A stretch of 64,000 bases of DNA from Asaia sp037151935 (GCF_051628905.1 NZ_CP157575.1:3162001-3226000), one strand, 5' to 3'. Positions 8,660 through 18,323 are shown, counted from the stretch's first letter. Notes: generated by a model not told the origin, from the sequence alone. A program made the numbers and translations.

Positions 8660-9217
8660 ATGACATCCGGCACTGCCTCGAGAAATATTCTTGTTGCGAC
8701 CGTGGGCAGGCCCCACGGCGTGCGGGGGCTCGTGCATCTTTTTGCGGCAACCGACGACCCGGCTTCGGTCGAGGATATCGGCGTGTTGCGCGATGAGAAG
8801 GGCAGCGTCTGGCGTGCGGAATGGCAGGGTCATGGCATCGCGCGTCTGTACGATGCGTCAGGCCGCGCCATTACCGACCGCGACGAAGCCGCGCGTCTCG
8901 TCAACCTCAAGCTGTATGTCGAGCGGGATAGCCTGCCCGAGGCAGATGAGGACGAGTTCTATCATGCCGATCTGATCGGTCTGCGTGCCGAAACCCGTGA
9001 GGGCAAGGTGCTGGGCACGATTGCGATCGTTCATGATTACGGCGCGGGTGTCAGCCTGGAAATTACCGGGGGCGGACAGGATGTGATCGTGCCGTTCACC
9101 CAGGCCTGCGTGCCCGAGATCGATGTCGATCAGGGCAGGGTCGTTGTCGAACCGCCGCATGAGGTGGAAGTCGAGGGCGACCTGTCGGGCAAGGGTGATG
9201 TGGCGGTGCGTTCATGA
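8660..9217 (+). CDS. rimM: Ribosome maturation factor RimM
   Basis: 185 residues. The N-terminal RimM barrel begins at ILVATVGRPHGVRGLV, and the C-terminal PRC-barrel includes FYHADLIGL and IVPFTQACVPEIDVD. RimM binds S19 in the 30S head and assists 16S processing. It sits between rpsP and trmD, and its stop overlaps the trmD start by 4 bases, which suggests coupled translation. Confidence 0.97.
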   Translation: MTSGTASRNILVATVGRPHGVRGLVHLFAATDDPASVEDIGVLRDEKGSVWRAEWQGHGIARLYDASGRAITDRDEAARLVNLKLYVERDSLPEADEDEFYHADLIGLRAETREGKVLGTIAIVHDYGAGVSLEITGGGQDVIVPFTQACVPEIDVDQGRVVVEPPHEVEVEGDLSGKGDVAVRS

Positions 9218-9915
9218 CCTGGCGCGCGGATATTCTCACCCTTTTCCCGGACATGTTTCCGGGGCCGCTCGGGTTCTCCCTGGCGGGGCGGGCGCTTGAA
9301 GAAGGCGTCTGGTCGATGGGTGTGCATGATCTGCGCGGTTTCGGTCGCGGGCGTCATCGCGCCGTGGACGACACGCCTTTCGGGGGTGGTGCGGGAATGG
9401 TGCTTCGGGCCGATGTGGTCGCCGAGGCGCTGGATTCGATCGCAGTCGAGGGCCGTCCGGTCATCTACCCTACGCCACGCGGCGCTCGTCTGACCCAGGC
9501 GCAGTCTCGTGAGTTCGCCTCTGGCGATGGTGTGGTGGTGCTGTGCGGGCGCTTCGAGGGCGTCGATGAGCGGGTTCTGGCGCGACGCGACGTCGTCGAG
9601 ATCTCGCTTGGCGATTTTGTGCTGTCCGGTGGGGAAATCCCTGCTTATGCGCTGCTCGATTCCTGCGTGCGCCTTCTGCCCGGTGTGATGGGGTCGGAGC
9701 TGAGCGATGCCGAAGAAAGCTTTGGTGACGGGCTGCTCGAATACCCGCATTACACCAAGCCCGCCTCATGGGAGGGTATGGATGTGCCGCCGGTTCTGCT
9801 CTCGGGGCATCATGCAGCGATAGCGGCATGGCGCCACGAGCAGGCGTGCCAGACGACCCAGGTCAGACGCCCCGATCTCTGGGCGGCTTATGCTGAAGCC
9901 AAGACTAACAGATAA
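9214..9915 (+). CDS. trmD: tRNA (guanine-37-N1)-methyltransferase TrmD
   Basis: 233 residues. Motifs include ILTLFPDMFPGPLG, the knotted SAM-binding segments VVLCGRFEGVDERV and EISLGDFVLSGGE, and the dimer-interface VMGSELSDAEESF. It methylates G37 next to the anticodon of tRNAs reading CNN and some other codons, which prevents +1 frameshifting. It overlaps rimM and is followed by rplS. Confidence 0.98.
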   Translation: MTWRADILTLFPDMFPGPLGFSLAGRALEEGVWSMGVHDLRGFGRGRHRAVDDTPFGGGAGMVLRADVVAEALDSIAVEGRPVIYPTPRGARLTQAQSREFASGDGVVVLCGRFEGVDERVLARRDVVEISLGDFVLSGGEIPAYALLDSCVRLLPGVMGSELSDAEESFGDGLLEYPHYTKPASWEGMDVPPVLLSGHHAAIAAWRHEQACQTTQVRRPDLWAAYAEAKTNR

Positions 9916-9940
9916 ATTTTCGTATTCTCGGAGAAGTAAC

Positions 9941-10321
9941 ATGAACATTGTCCAGCAGTATGAGGCGCGCGAAATCGAGCGTCTGACCGCCGCCCGTCCG
10001 GTTCCCGAATTCCAGGCCGGTGACACCGTGCGCGTTGGCGTGCGCGTTGTCGAAGGCACTCGTGAGCGTGTTCAGGCTTATGAAGGCGTTGTGATTGCCC
10101 GTTCCAACAAGGGCCTGAACAGCAACTTCACGGTTCGCAAGATCTCCAACGGTGAAGGCGTGGAGCGTATCTTCCCGCTGTACTCGCCCAGCATCGCCGA
10201 GATCGCTGTCGTTCGTCGCGGCAAGGTGCGTCGTGCAAAGCTGTACTATCTGCGTGAGCGTAGCGGTAAGTCGGCACGTATTGCCGAGCGTCCCCGTGAC
10301 ACGGTGAAGACGGCTTCCTAA
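9941..10321 (+). CDS. rplS: 50S ribosomal protein L19
   Basis: 126 residues from ATG 9941 (MNIVQQYEAREIERL). The frame is open upstream into trmD, but GGAGAAG at 9930-9936 and the family N-terminus select this start. The core motif FQAGDTVRVGVRVVEG and the basic tail AKLYYLRERSGKSARI are typical of L19, which lies at the 30S-50S interface. It closes the ffh-to-rplS block. Confidence 0.97.
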   Translation: MNIVQQYEAREIERLTAARPVPEFQAGDTVRVGVRVVEGTRERVQAYEGVVIARSNKGLNSNFTVRKISNGEGVERIFPLYSPSIAEIAVVRRGKVRRAKLYYLRERSGKSARIAERPRDTVKTAS

Positions 10322-10364
10322 GTTCAGGTTAGCTGAAACAGGTTTATGAAATAAGGAGAGTGTA

Positions 10365-11765
10365 GTGGCCCGAACCCTGTTCGATAAAATCTGGGATGAC
10401 CATGTGGTCGAGCGCCTCCCGGATGGCACCTGCATTCTCTACATAGACCGTCACCTTCTACACGAGGTGACAAGCCCTCAGGCTTTCGAAGGCCTTAGGA
10501 TGTCCGGGCGTCGTCTGCGCCGCCCGGATGCGACGGTTGCCGTGGTCGATCACAACGTGCCGACCTCCGACCGCTCGCTGCCGATCGAGGAGCCGGAATC
10601 CCGGCTCCAGATCGAGACGCTCGAAAAGAACGTTGCCGAATTCGGCGTTCCCTATTTCAAGCTGCGTTCGAAAGACCAGGGGATCGTGCATGTGGTGGGG
10701 CCCGAGCAGGGCATCTCCCTGCCTGGCATGACCATTGTCTGCGGTGACAGCCATACCTCGACCCATGGTGCAATGGGGGCTCTGGCCTTTGGCATCGGCA
10801 CGTCAGAGGTCGAACATGTCATGGCGACGCAGACCCTGCTGCAAAAGCCCGCGAAGAACATGCGCATCACGGTCGCGGGCCAGGTCGGCCCCGGCGTAAC
10901 GGCGAAAGACATTATGCTGGCGATTATCGGCAAGATCGGGACCGCAGGCGGTACCGGTCATGTCATGGAGTTTGCCGGCGATGCCATCCGCGCGCTCGAC
11001 ATGGCTGGGCGCATGACGCTGTGCAACATGTCGATAGAGGCAGGAGCCCGCGCCGGTCTGGTTGCGCCCGATGAGACGACCTTTGCCTATGTCGAAGGGC
11101 GCCGCTTTGCCCCCAAGGGCGAGGATTTCGAAAAAGCCTGCGCTTACTGGCGTACGCTGGCGACCGATGAAGGCGCGGTGTTCGACACCGAAGTCTCGCT
11201 CGATGCTGCCGAGATTCAGCCAAATCTGACCTGGGGCACCAGCCCTGAAGATGTGATCGCGATTGATGGCATCGTGCCCGATCCGGCGCAGTTCAACGAT
11301 CCGGCGCGTGCCCGCCAGGTGCAGCGTATGCTCGATTACATGGGGCTTGAGGCCGGTCAGAAGATCGCGGGTACCAGGATCGACGTGGCATTTATCGGCT
11401 CCTGCACCAATAGCCGTATCGAAGATTTGCGGGCTGCCGCGGCGGTTGCCAAGGGGCGTCATGTGGCGCCCGGTGTGCGAGCCATGGTGGTGCCGGGCTC
11501 GGGCAATGTGAAAGCGGCTGCCGAAGCAGAGGGGCTGGATCTGATTTTCCGCGAGGCCGGGTTCGAATGGCGTGAAGCCGGGTGTTCGATGTGCCTTGGC
11601 ATGAACCCCGACAAGCTGACCTCCGGCCAGCGTTGCGCCTCGACGTCCAACCGTAATTTCGAGGGTCGTCAGGGCCCAGGCGGACGGACCCATCTGTGCT
11701 CGCCAGCCATGGCGGCGGCGGCGGCGGTTTCGGGCTGCTTTGTCGATGTGCGGGAGATGGCATGA
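10365..11765 (+). CDS. leuC: 3-isopropylmalate dehydratase large subunit
   Basis: 466 residues from a GTG start preceded by AAGGAGAG. It is an aconitase-family protein. Three cysteines for the 4Fe-4S cluster are visible: one in IGSCTNSR and two in GCSMCLGMN. With LeuD it isomerises 2-isopropylmalate to 3-isopropylmalate in leucine synthesis. Substrate-loop motifs TIVCGDSHTSTHGA and STSNRNFEGRQG are present. It overlaps leuD by 4 bases. leuA is not in this window. Confidence 0.98.
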   Translation: MARTLFDKIWDDHVVERLPDGTCILYIDRHLLHEVTSPQAFEGLRMSGRRLRRPDATVAVVDHNVPTSDRSLPIEEPESRLQIETLEKNVAEFGVPYFKLRSKDQGIVHVVGPEQGISLPGMTIVCGDSHTSTHGAMGALAFGIGTSEVEHVMATQTLLQKPAKNMRITVAGQVGPGVTAKDIMLAIIGKIGTAGGTGHVMEFAGDAIRALDMAGRMTLCNMSIEAGARAGLVAPDETTFAYVEGRRFAPKGEDFEKACAYWRTLATDEGAVFDTEVSLDAAEIQPNLTWGTSPEDVIAIDGIVPDPAQFNDPARARQVQRMLDYMGLEAGQKIAGTRIDVAFIGSCTNSRIEDLRAAAAVAKGRHVAPGVRAMVVPGSGNVKAAAEAEGLDLIFREAGFEWREAGCSMCLGMNPDKLTSGQRCASTSNRNFEGRQGPGGRTHLCSPAMAAAAAVSGCFVDVREMA

Positions 11766-12397
11766 TGGACAAGTTCACGACACTCACGGCCATTGCGGCC
11801 CCGATGCCGGTCGAGAATATCGATACCGACCAGATCATCCCGGCGCGTTTTCTCAAGACCATTCAGCGCAGCGGTCTGGGTAAGAATGCCTTTGCCGCCC
11901 AGCGCTATAACGATGATGGGTCGGAGAAGCCCGATTTCGTGCTCAATTGCGAGCCCTATCGCAAGGCCGAAATCCTGATCACGCTCGATAATCTCGGCTG
12001 CGGGTCGTCTCGCGAACATGCGCCCTGGGCGCTGCTGGATTTCGGTATTCGCTGCGTGATAGCGCCGAGCTTTGCCGATATCTTTTTCAATAACTGCTTC
12101 AAGAACGGCATTCTGCCGATCCGCCTGCCGCGCGAGATCTGTGAGTCGCTCATGGACGACGCGCAGATGGGGGCGAATGCCCGCATCACCATCGATCTGG
12201 AAAACCAGATCGTGCAGCGTCCCGATGGCAGCACTATCGCGTTCGAGGTCGATAATTTTCGCAAACATATGCTGATCGAGGGGCTCGACGATATCGGGCA
12301 GACGCTTCAGCACGACAGCGCGATACAATCCTTCGAGCAGAAGCGTCAGAGAGACGAATCCTGGCGCCCCACTATTGTGATGGAGAAGGTTTCGTGA
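11762..12397 (+). CDS. leuD: 3-isopropylmalate dehydratase small subunit
   Basis: 211 residues. Two adjacent ATGs (11762, 11765) are possible; the first gives an ATGA overlap with the leuC stop. It is a swivel-domain protein with the family motifs VENIDTDQIIPARFLK and GCGSSREHAPWAL. It pairs with LeuC. The stop codon overlaps the GTG of leuB, so leuC, leuD and leuB form one tightly coupled operon. Confidence 0.97.
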   Translation: MMDKFTTLTAIAAPMPVENIDTDQIIPARFLKTIQRSGLGKNAFAAQRYNDDGSEKPDFVLNCEPYRKAEILITLDNLGCGSSREHAPWALLDFGIRCVIAPSFADIFFNNCFKNGILPIRLPREICESLMDDAQMGANARITIDLENQIVQRPDGSTIAFEVDNFRKHMLIEGLDDIGQTLQHDSAIQSFEQKRQRDESWRPTIVMEKVS

Positions 12398-13503
12398 GCC
12401 AGGCCACCAAGCTACTCGTTCTTCCCGGCGACGGGATCGGCCCCGAAGTCATGCGTGAGGTCGTCAGGATCGTGCGCTGGCTCGGTGAGGCCAAGGGGCT
12501 TGCTCTTGAGCTGACGGAAGAACTGGTCGGTGGTGCGTCTCTCGCCGCTCATGGCGTGCCGCTGCGCCCCGAGGTGGTCGCACTCGCCAAGGAAGCCGAT
12601 GCTGTGCTGTTCGGCTCGGTGGGCGATCCGAAATGGAGCCATGTCTCGTTCGACAAGCGCCCTGAAGCCGCCATTCTGGGCCTGCGTCAGGAGCTCGAAC
12701 TCTTTGCCAATCTGCGCCCCGCGCAGGTTTTTGCGCCGCTGGTCGATGCGTCCTCGCTGAAGCCGGAGCTGGTGGCCGGGCTCGATATCATGATCGTGCG
12801 CGAGACGGTTGGCGGCATCTATTTCGGCGAGCCGCGCGGTATCGAAACACTGCCCGATGGGTCGCAGCGCGGCATCAATACCGAAGTCTACACGACGTCC
12901 GAAATCGAGCGTGTGGCCCGTGTGGCGTTCGAGCTTGCCCGTTTGCGCGGTAACCATGTCTGCTCGGTCGAGAAGTGCAACGTGATGGAGAGCGGTCTGC
13001 TGTGGAAGCAGGTCGTGACCGCCTTGCATGAGCGCGAATACAGCGATGTCACGTTGAGCCATATGCTGGCGGATAACTGCGCCATGCAGCTCGTGCGCAA
13101 TCCCAAGCAGTTCGACGTCATCGTGACGGGCAATCTGTTCGGCGATCTGCTGTCCGATCTGGCTTCGATGCTGACCGGCTCGCTGGGCATGCTGCCCTCG
13201 GCCACGCTTGGCCCGGTGCAGGAGAATGGCAAGCGCCATGCGCTCTATGAGCCGATCCATGGTTCGGCGCCCGATATTGCAGGGCAGGGCATCGCCAACC
13301 CGCTGGCACAGATCCTCTCTTTCGCCATGCTGCTGCGCTATTCTCTCAAGCGTGAGGAAGAGGCGGCTCTCGTCGAGAAAGCTGTCTCGAACGTGCTGTC
13401 GAGCGGCTTGCGTACAGCCGATATCATGTCCGAAGGTATGAAGCGCGTTGGCACCGAGGAAATGGGTGCCGCCGTTCTTCAGGAAATGCAGAAGCTGGCC
13501 TGA
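12394..13503 (+). CDS. leuB: 3-isopropylmalate dehydrogenase
   Basis: 369 residues from GTG 12394 within a GTGA overlap. It begins LLVLPGDGIGPEVM and carries the decarboxylating dehydrogenase signatures LFGSVGDPKW, MIVRETVGGIYFGEPRG, NLFGDLLSDLASMLTGSLGMLPSA and EPIHGSAPDIAGQG. It oxidises and decarboxylates 3-isopropylmalate using NAD+. It is followed after 19 bases by an aminotransferase gene. Confidence 0.98.
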   Translation: MSQATKLLVLPGDGIGPEVMREVVRIVRWLGEAKGLALELTEELVGGASLAAHGVPLRPEVVALAKEADAVLFGSVGDPKWSHVSFDKRPEAAILGLRQELELFANLRPAQVFAPLVDASSLKPELVAGLDIMIVRETVGGIYFGEPRGIETLPDGSQRGINTEVYTTSEIERVARVAFELARLRGNHVCSVEKCNVMESGLLWKQVVTALHEREYSDVTLSHMLADNCAMQLVRNPKQFDVIVTGNLFGDLLSDLASMLTGSLGMLPSATLGPVQENGKRHALYEPIHGSAPDIAGQGIANPLAQILSFAMLLRYSLKREEEAALVEKAVSNVLSSGLRTADIMSEGMKRVGTEEMGAAVLQEMQKLA

Positions 13504-13522
13504 GAGCCAGCCGGAGGAAGAT

Positions 13523-14725
13523 ATGTCCCTGATCGCTGCCCGGCTCAACCGGATCTCCCCCAGCCAGACGATCGCCATCTCGCAGAAAGCGCGGGCCCTG
13601 AAAGAAGCGGGGCGGGACATTATCAGCCTCTCCGCCGGTGAGCCTGATTTCGAGACGCCTGAAAACGTCAAACAGGCCGCCTGCGACGCGATTGCGCGAG
13701 GCGAAACACGTTATACCGATGTTGCGGGCACGCCTGCCTTGCGCAAGGCTGTTGCGGCATGGTTGAACCGCGATTTCGGCCTTGACTACAAGGCTGAGGA
13801 AATCGTGGTTTCCACGGGCGGGAAGCAGGTCATTTATGACGTGTTCACCGCGACACTCGACGCGGGGGATGAAGTCATCATCCCGGCGCCAGCCTGGGTT
13901 TCCTATCCCGACATCGTGGCACTGGCCGATGGTACGCCTGTGGTGGTGCAGACCAGGCCTGAAAACGGTTTTCGTCTCGACGCCGAGACGCTGCGAGCGT
14001 CCATTACCCCGAAGACCAAATGGCTGGTGCTAAACTCGCCCTGCAATCCGACGGGCGCCGTCTATTCCGAGGCCGATCTGCGCGCGCTCTGCGATGTGCT
14101 GCTCGATCATCCGCGTGTCTGGGTGCTGACCGACGATATTTACGCCAAGCTGGTCTATGACGGGCTGGTCAGCAAGACGCTGGTACAGGTCGAGCCGAAA
14201 CTGCGCGAGCGTGTGGTGACGATGAACGGTGTCTCGAAAGCCTATGCCATGACCGGCTGGCGTATCGGTTTCTCCGCAGCACCCGTCGAACTGACCAAGG
14301 CGCTGATCAAATTGCAGGGGCAGAGCACGAGCAACCCCTGCTCGATTGCGCAGGCTGCTGCGCTTGAAGCCGTCACCGGTCCTCAGGATTTTATCGGTGG
14401 CATGGTTTCGGTCTATCAGGAACGCCGCGATCTCGTTCTGTCGATGCTGGCTCAGGCGCCGGGTCTGACCTGCATTCGCCCCGAGGGGGCGTTCTACGTC
14501 TTCCCGTCCATTGCGGGTGTGATCGGCAAGAAGACGAGCACGGGTAAAGTGATCGAGAATGACGAGATTTTCGTCACCGAATTACTTGAGGAAACGGGCG
14601 TCGCAGCCGTGCATGGCAGCGCTTTCCTGACGCCGGGTTATTTCCGTATTTCCTACGCCACCGACACTGAGAGCCTGCGCGAAGCCTGCACACGCATCCA
14701 GCGTTTCTGCGCTTCCCTGAGCTGA
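13523..14725 (+). CDS. Class I PLP aminotransferase, aspartate-aminotransferase type (copy 1)
   Basis: 400 residues from ATG 13523, preceded by GGAGGAAG; the frame is open into leuB, but the Shine-Dalgarno and family N-terminus fix this start. Family I-gamma motifs are SLSAGEPDFETP, NSPCNPTGAVYS and the PLP lysine Lys239 in NGVSKAYAMTGWRIGF. Prokaryotic relatives transfer amino groups among aspartate, glutamate and sometimes aromatic substrates or prephenate. It lies 19 bases after leuB and 10 bases before a paralogue. A role as the leucine-forming transaminase is not supported, since that enzyme (IlvE) is class IV. Confidence 0.9.
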   Translation: MSLIAARLNRISPSQTIAISQKARALKEAGRDIISLSAGEPDFETPENVKQAACDAIARGETRYTDVAGTPALRKAVAAWLNRDFGLDYKAEEIVVSTGGKQVIYDVFTATLDAGDEVIIPAPAWVSYPDIVALADGTPVVVQTRPENGFRLDAETLRASITPKTKWLVLNSPCNPTGAVYSEADLRALCDVLLDHPRVWVLTDDIYAKLVYDGLVSKTLVQVEPKLRERVVTMNGVSKAYAMTGWRIGFSAAPVELTKALIKLQGQSTSNPCSIAQAAALEAVTGPQDFIGGMVSVYQERRDLVLSMLAQAPGLTCIRPEGAFYVFPSIAGVIGKKTSTGKVIENDEIFVTELLEETGVAAVHGSAFLTPGYFRISYATDTESLREACTRIQRFCASLS

Positions 14726-14735
14726 GAACCTAATC

Positions 14736-15941
14736 ATGAGCTTTCGTCTGGCACAGCGTCTTCAAGGGCTGCCGCAGCCCGCAACGATCGCAATGTCGGC
14801 GAAAGCCCGGGCGCTGAAAGCGCAGGGTATCGACGTCATTTCTCTGGCGCTGGGCGAGCCGGATTTTCCCTCACCGCCTGAGGCCGTCGAGGCGGCCTAT
14901 CAGGCCGGTCTGCGTGGCGATACCAAATATCCGCCCGTGGGCGGACAGCCTGTGCTCAAGACCGCGGTTGTGAAGAAATTCCGCGATGAAAACGGTCTGA
15001 ACTACGCGCCCGAAGAAATTCTGATCGGCAATGGCGGCAAGCAGCTCATCTATAATGCGTTTGCTGCGACCATCGATCCGGGTGATGAGGTCATCGTGCC
15101 CGCGCCTTATTGGGTGAGTTATCCGATCATCGCGCAGATGATGGGGGGCGTGCCGGTTGCAGTGACCTGCCGTGAGGAAGACAGGTTTCGCCTCAAGGCC
15201 GAAGCGCTGCGCGCTTCCATTACCCCGCGGACGCGTTGGCTGGTTCTCAATTTTCCGAATAATCCAAGCGGTGCCATTCTGGAGCGCGATGATCTCGAAG
15301 CGATCGCCGTCGTGCTGCGTGACGTGCCGCATGTGCTGGTGATGGCGGACGAGATATACGAGCATCTGACGTTCGGCGGAAAAAACCACGCCTCTCTGGC
15401 CAGTGTTGCCCCCGACCTCAAGAACCGCATTTTGACGATCAATGGCATGGCGAAGGCCTATGCCATGACCGGCTGGCGTGTCGGCTTCTGCGGTGGTCCG
15501 GCGCCGCTGATCAAAGCCATGACCAGCATCCAGAGCAACGCAACATCGGGTATCTGCACCTTGGCGCAGGCCGGGGCGCTCGCGGCGCTGGGCTTGCCGG
15601 TGACAGGGCGAGAAGCCATGCGCGATGTCTATCAGTCCCGCCGCGACTTTGTTGTGTCGAAATTGCGCGCCATGCCGCACGTTACCTGTGCCATGCCCGA
15701 GGGGGCGTTTTACGTTTTTCCCGGTGTCAGCGGTGCGCTGGGCAAAACGAGTGCCGCTGGGCGTGTGATCGTCGATGATGTCGCTTTCGCCGAAGCGCTG
15801 CTTGAAGAAGCGCATGTGAGCGTCGTGCCGGGGAGTGCCTTCGGCCAGACGGGCCATATCCGTCTGTCCGTCGCCGCGTCGGACGCCTTGCTGGTCGAGG
15901 CCTGTGCGAGGCTGGAGCGCTTCCTTCTGACACTCACCTGA
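14736..15941 (+). CDS. Class I PLP aminotransferase, aspartate-aminotransferase type (copy 2)
   Basis: 401 residues, clearly paralogous to the gene just upstream (for example SLALGEPDFPSP, NFPNNPSGAILE, NGMAKAYAMTGWRVGF with Lys240). The residue before the PLP lysine is Ala where copy 1 has Ser. The 10-base gap indicates co-transcription. Many positions differ between the copies, so this is an old duplication with probable division of substrates rather than a recent repeat. Exact specificity is unknown. Confidence 0.9.
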   Translation: MSFRLAQRLQGLPQPATIAMSAKARALKAQGIDVISLALGEPDFPSPPEAVEAAYQAGLRGDTKYPPVGGQPVLKTAVVKKFRDENGLNYAPEEILIGNGGKQLIYNAFAATIDPGDEVIVPAPYWVSYPIIAQMMGGVPVAVTCREEDRFRLKAEALRASITPRTRWLVLNFPNNPSGAILERDDLEAIAVVLRDVPHVLVMADEIYEHLTFGGKNHASLASVAPDLKNRILTINGMAKAYAMTGWRVGFCGGPAPLIKAMTSIQSNATSGICTLAQAGALAALGLPVTGREAMRDVYQSRRDFVVSKLRAMPHVTCAMPEGAFYVFPGVSGALGKTSAAGRVIVDDVAFAEALLEEAHVSVVPGSAFGQTGHIRLSVAASDALLVEACARLERFLLTLT

Positions 15942-16051
15942 CGGAAGCGCGCCTGACGGACCGGGGCAGATCAGGTTTGGCCGCGCTAGCCGAAGCCGGG
16001 CTGTGCGAGGCCTGACTGGACGAAGCCGGGACGGAATGCGACCATGGGCGC

Positions 16052-17734
16052 ATGATCACATCCTTCCCCGAATTCAAGACTCTGGATTTTCCGACACCTA
16101 CGCGAGAGACGTTGGATAACGCCTATGCGGCGATAGGCGCTGCGCTGGATGGCGACGATCTTGCGCATGGGCTCGCGCGTTTCGACGCGCAGCGTCGCGC
16201 CTATGAATCCTGGTCGGCTCTGGTGGAGCTGCGCTTTTCGCAGGATACGCGCAACGCCGATTATGTTGCCGCGCGTGACTATGCCGATAGTCTGACACCC
16301 TACGCCATCAATCTGGAGACACAGATCAAGAAGCGCGTACTCGCGCGTCGTGACGAGGTCGCAACGCATCTGGACGCTCATGTGCTGGCGCTCTGGGATG
16401 CCGACATCACGACGTTTGACGTGCGTATCGAGGCCTTGCTGGCAGAAGAGGCGCGTCTTTCGGCGGAGTACACGGCCCTGCTTGCCGCGGGGGAGATCGC
16501 TTTTCGGGGGGAGAGCCATAATCTCTCCGGGCTGGAGCCTTTTCAGCAGGACCCCGATCGCGCCACACGGTATGAGGCTGAGGCCGCACGCTGGGGATTC
16601 TACGAGGCGAATGGCGCCCAGCTCGATCGCATCTTCGATGATCTCGTGCGTCTGCGTACCGCTATGGCCCATACGCTCGGCTTCGATTCCTACATCGATC
16701 TCGGTTATCGCCGTATGCGTCGTACCGACTACAATGCGCAGGATGTCGCGCGCTTTCGCGAGCGTATCGCCAGCCATGTCACACCCTTGGTCCAGGCGCT
16801 CTTGCAGCGGCGCCAGCTTGAAATGGGATGGGACGGTCTAAAAGCCTGGGATGAGGCGCTGGTCGATCCGAGAGGTAATCCCGGCCCCGCTGGCGATTAC
16901 GATCTGATGATCGCGCGGGCGAAGGAGATGTTCACCCGTCTGGATGAGAGCGGCGAAATGGCTGCTTTCTTTTCGGAGATGGTCGAGAAGAATTATCTCG
17001 ATCTGAAAAACCGTGCGGGCAAGGCGGGAGGCGGTTTCTGCACCTCGTTCTCGACGCAGGGCACACCGTTCATTTTTGCCAATTTCAATGGCACTCATGG
17101 CGATATCGGCGTGTTTACCCATGAAATGGGGCACGCTTTCCAGAACTGGAAAAGCCGCGATCTGCCGATGATCGATATGCTCTGGCCGACCATGGAAGGG
17201 GCGGAGATCCATTCCATGGGCCTCGAATTTCTGACTTGGCCCGAGATCGATCTGCTGGTGGAAGAGGGGGCAGGCGAGCGCTATCGGCGTCTGCATCTGA
17301 TCGAGAGCCTGAGCTTTCTGCCTTATGGCGCCTGTGTCGATCATTTCCAGCACGAGATTTACGCCAAGCCGGGCATGAGTCCTGAAGAGCGTCACGCGAC
17401 CTGGCAGAGGCTCGAGAAGCAGTATCTTCCGTGGCGCGACTGGGGCGATCTCGCTTACCCGGCAAAGGGTGGCCGCTGGCAGGCCCAGCGCCATATTTAC
17501 GGGTCGCCCTTTTATTATATCGATTACACGCTGGCGCTCTGTGTGGCGCTTCAGATCTGGCTGATTGCCCAGGTCGACGCCCCGCGCGCGCTCGAACTTT
17601 ATCGCGGGCTCTGTGAAGCGGGGGGGAGCCAGGCTTTTTGCACATTGGTGCGCAATGCCGGGCTGACTGTGCCCTTCGAGGACGATGCGCTGGCCGAAAT
17701 CGTGGACGAAGCAGAGCAGATGCTCATGATGTGA
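16052..17734 (+). CDS. pepF: M3 family oligoendopeptidase F
   Basis: 560 residues. It is a zinc metallopeptidase with the active-site motif HEMGH at 357-361 and a downstream helix EGAEIHSMGLEF supplying the third zinc ligand. The helical N-terminal half and overall length fit oligoendopeptidase F, which cleaves short peptides in the cytoplasm. No signal peptide is seen. The gene is monocistronic in appearance: 110 bases after the aminotransferase and followed by a strong hairpin. Confidence 0.92.
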   Translation: MITSFPEFKTLDFPTPTRETLDNAYAAIGAALDGDDLAHGLARFDAQRRAYESWSALVELRFSQDTRNADYVAARDYADSLTPYAINLETQIKKRVLARRDEVATHLDAHVLALWDADITTFDVRIEALLAEEARLSAEYTALLAAGEIAFRGESHNLSGLEPFQQDPDRATRYEAEAARWGFYEANGAQLDRIFDDLVRLRTAMAHTLGFDSYIDLGYRRMRRTDYNAQDVARFRERIASHVTPLVQALLQRRQLEMGWDGLKAWDEALVDPRGNPGPAGDYDLMIARAKEMFTRLDESGEMAAFFSEMVEKNYLDLKNRAGKAGGGFCTSFSTQGTPFIFANFNGTHGDIGVFTHEMGHAFQNWKSRDLPMIDMLWPTMEGAEIHSMGLEFLTWPEIDLLVEEGAGERYRRLHLIESLSFLPYGACVDHFQHEIYAKPGMSPEERHATWQRLEKQYLPWRDWGDLAYPAKGGRWQAQRHIYGSPFYYIDYTLALCVALQIWLIAQVDAPRALELYRGLCEAGGSQAFCTLVRNAGLTVPFEDDALAEIVDEAEQMLMM

Positions 17735-17740
17735 CGAGAT

Positions 17741-17764
17741 GCCCCCTCTCTAGCGAGAGGGGGC
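17741..17764. terminator. Bidirectional terminator-like hairpin
   Basis: A perfect 10-bp stem GCCCCCTCTC / GAGAGGGGGC with loop TAGC lies between the convergent pepF and thioredoxin-like genes. It lacks a U-run but the position and stability suggest termination for both. Confidence 0.65.
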
Positions 17765-17774
17765 AAGGCCGGAT

Positions 17775-18323
17775 TCAGCCGCGGCGGTTCCATTTATCGA
17801 GCAGATCAAGCACTGATTGCGACGACATGGCACGCGCATTGCCGAGCGTATTCGCGCCATCGGCGTTGAGCAGCTTGCGGCCCGGTGTGACAATCAGCAC
17901 GGTCGGAACTTCATGAATGGTAACGCCGAACTGCTGGGCGATATCGAGGTTCTTGTCGATGCGCCCGACATTGACCGGCACGACGACGAATTGTGATTCG
18001 AGCCATTGCGCAACTTCCGGCTGATTGAAAAGCCCGGCCAGCATACGGCAATCAGGGCACCAGTTGCCGCCAAAATCGATCAGCACCTTGCGTTTCGTAC
18101 GCGCTGCCGTGGCGAATGCCTCCTCGACCTGGGTCTTGGCGAGGGCGATATCGGGATAGACGTCCTTCGCCGGTGTGATCTGCACTGAGCTGTCGATCTT
18201 CGGCGGTGCTGGCGGACCGTCTTCGGCGAATGCCGTGTCGCTTGCGCAGGGCATCGCAACGGGCGCAAGCGCGGAGAGGCCGAGGGCGAGGGAGGTCAGG
18301 ACGCCAAATTTGCGTTTCAGCAC
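17775..18323 (-). CDS. Exported thioredoxin-fold protein
   Basis: 182 residues. An N-terminal signal sequence (about 1-33, ending near TAFA) is followed by a thioredoxin fold with active site WCPDC (Cys89, Cys92) and the cis-proline segment EVPTVLIV. It resembles the DUF255/thioredoxin_7 type disulfide reductases of the periplasm. A reductase or thiol-repair role is likely, but partner and substrate are unknown. It stands alone on the minus strand. Confidence 0.82.
   Translation of the reverse strand: MLKRKFGVLTSLALGLSALAPVAMPCASDTAFAEDGPPAPPKIDSSVQITPAKDVYPDIALAKTQVEEAFATAARTKRKVLIDFGGNWCPDCRMLAGLFNQPEVAQWLESQFVVVPVNVGRIDKNLDIAQQFGVTIHEVPTVLIVTPGRKLLNADGANTLGNARAMSSQSVLDLLDKWNRRG

Noticed and set aside
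12412..13671. Long open frame (419 codons) antisense to leuB
   Set aside because: It lies opposite a certain gene, its composition is the mirror of high-GC codon use, and it has no recognisable domain.
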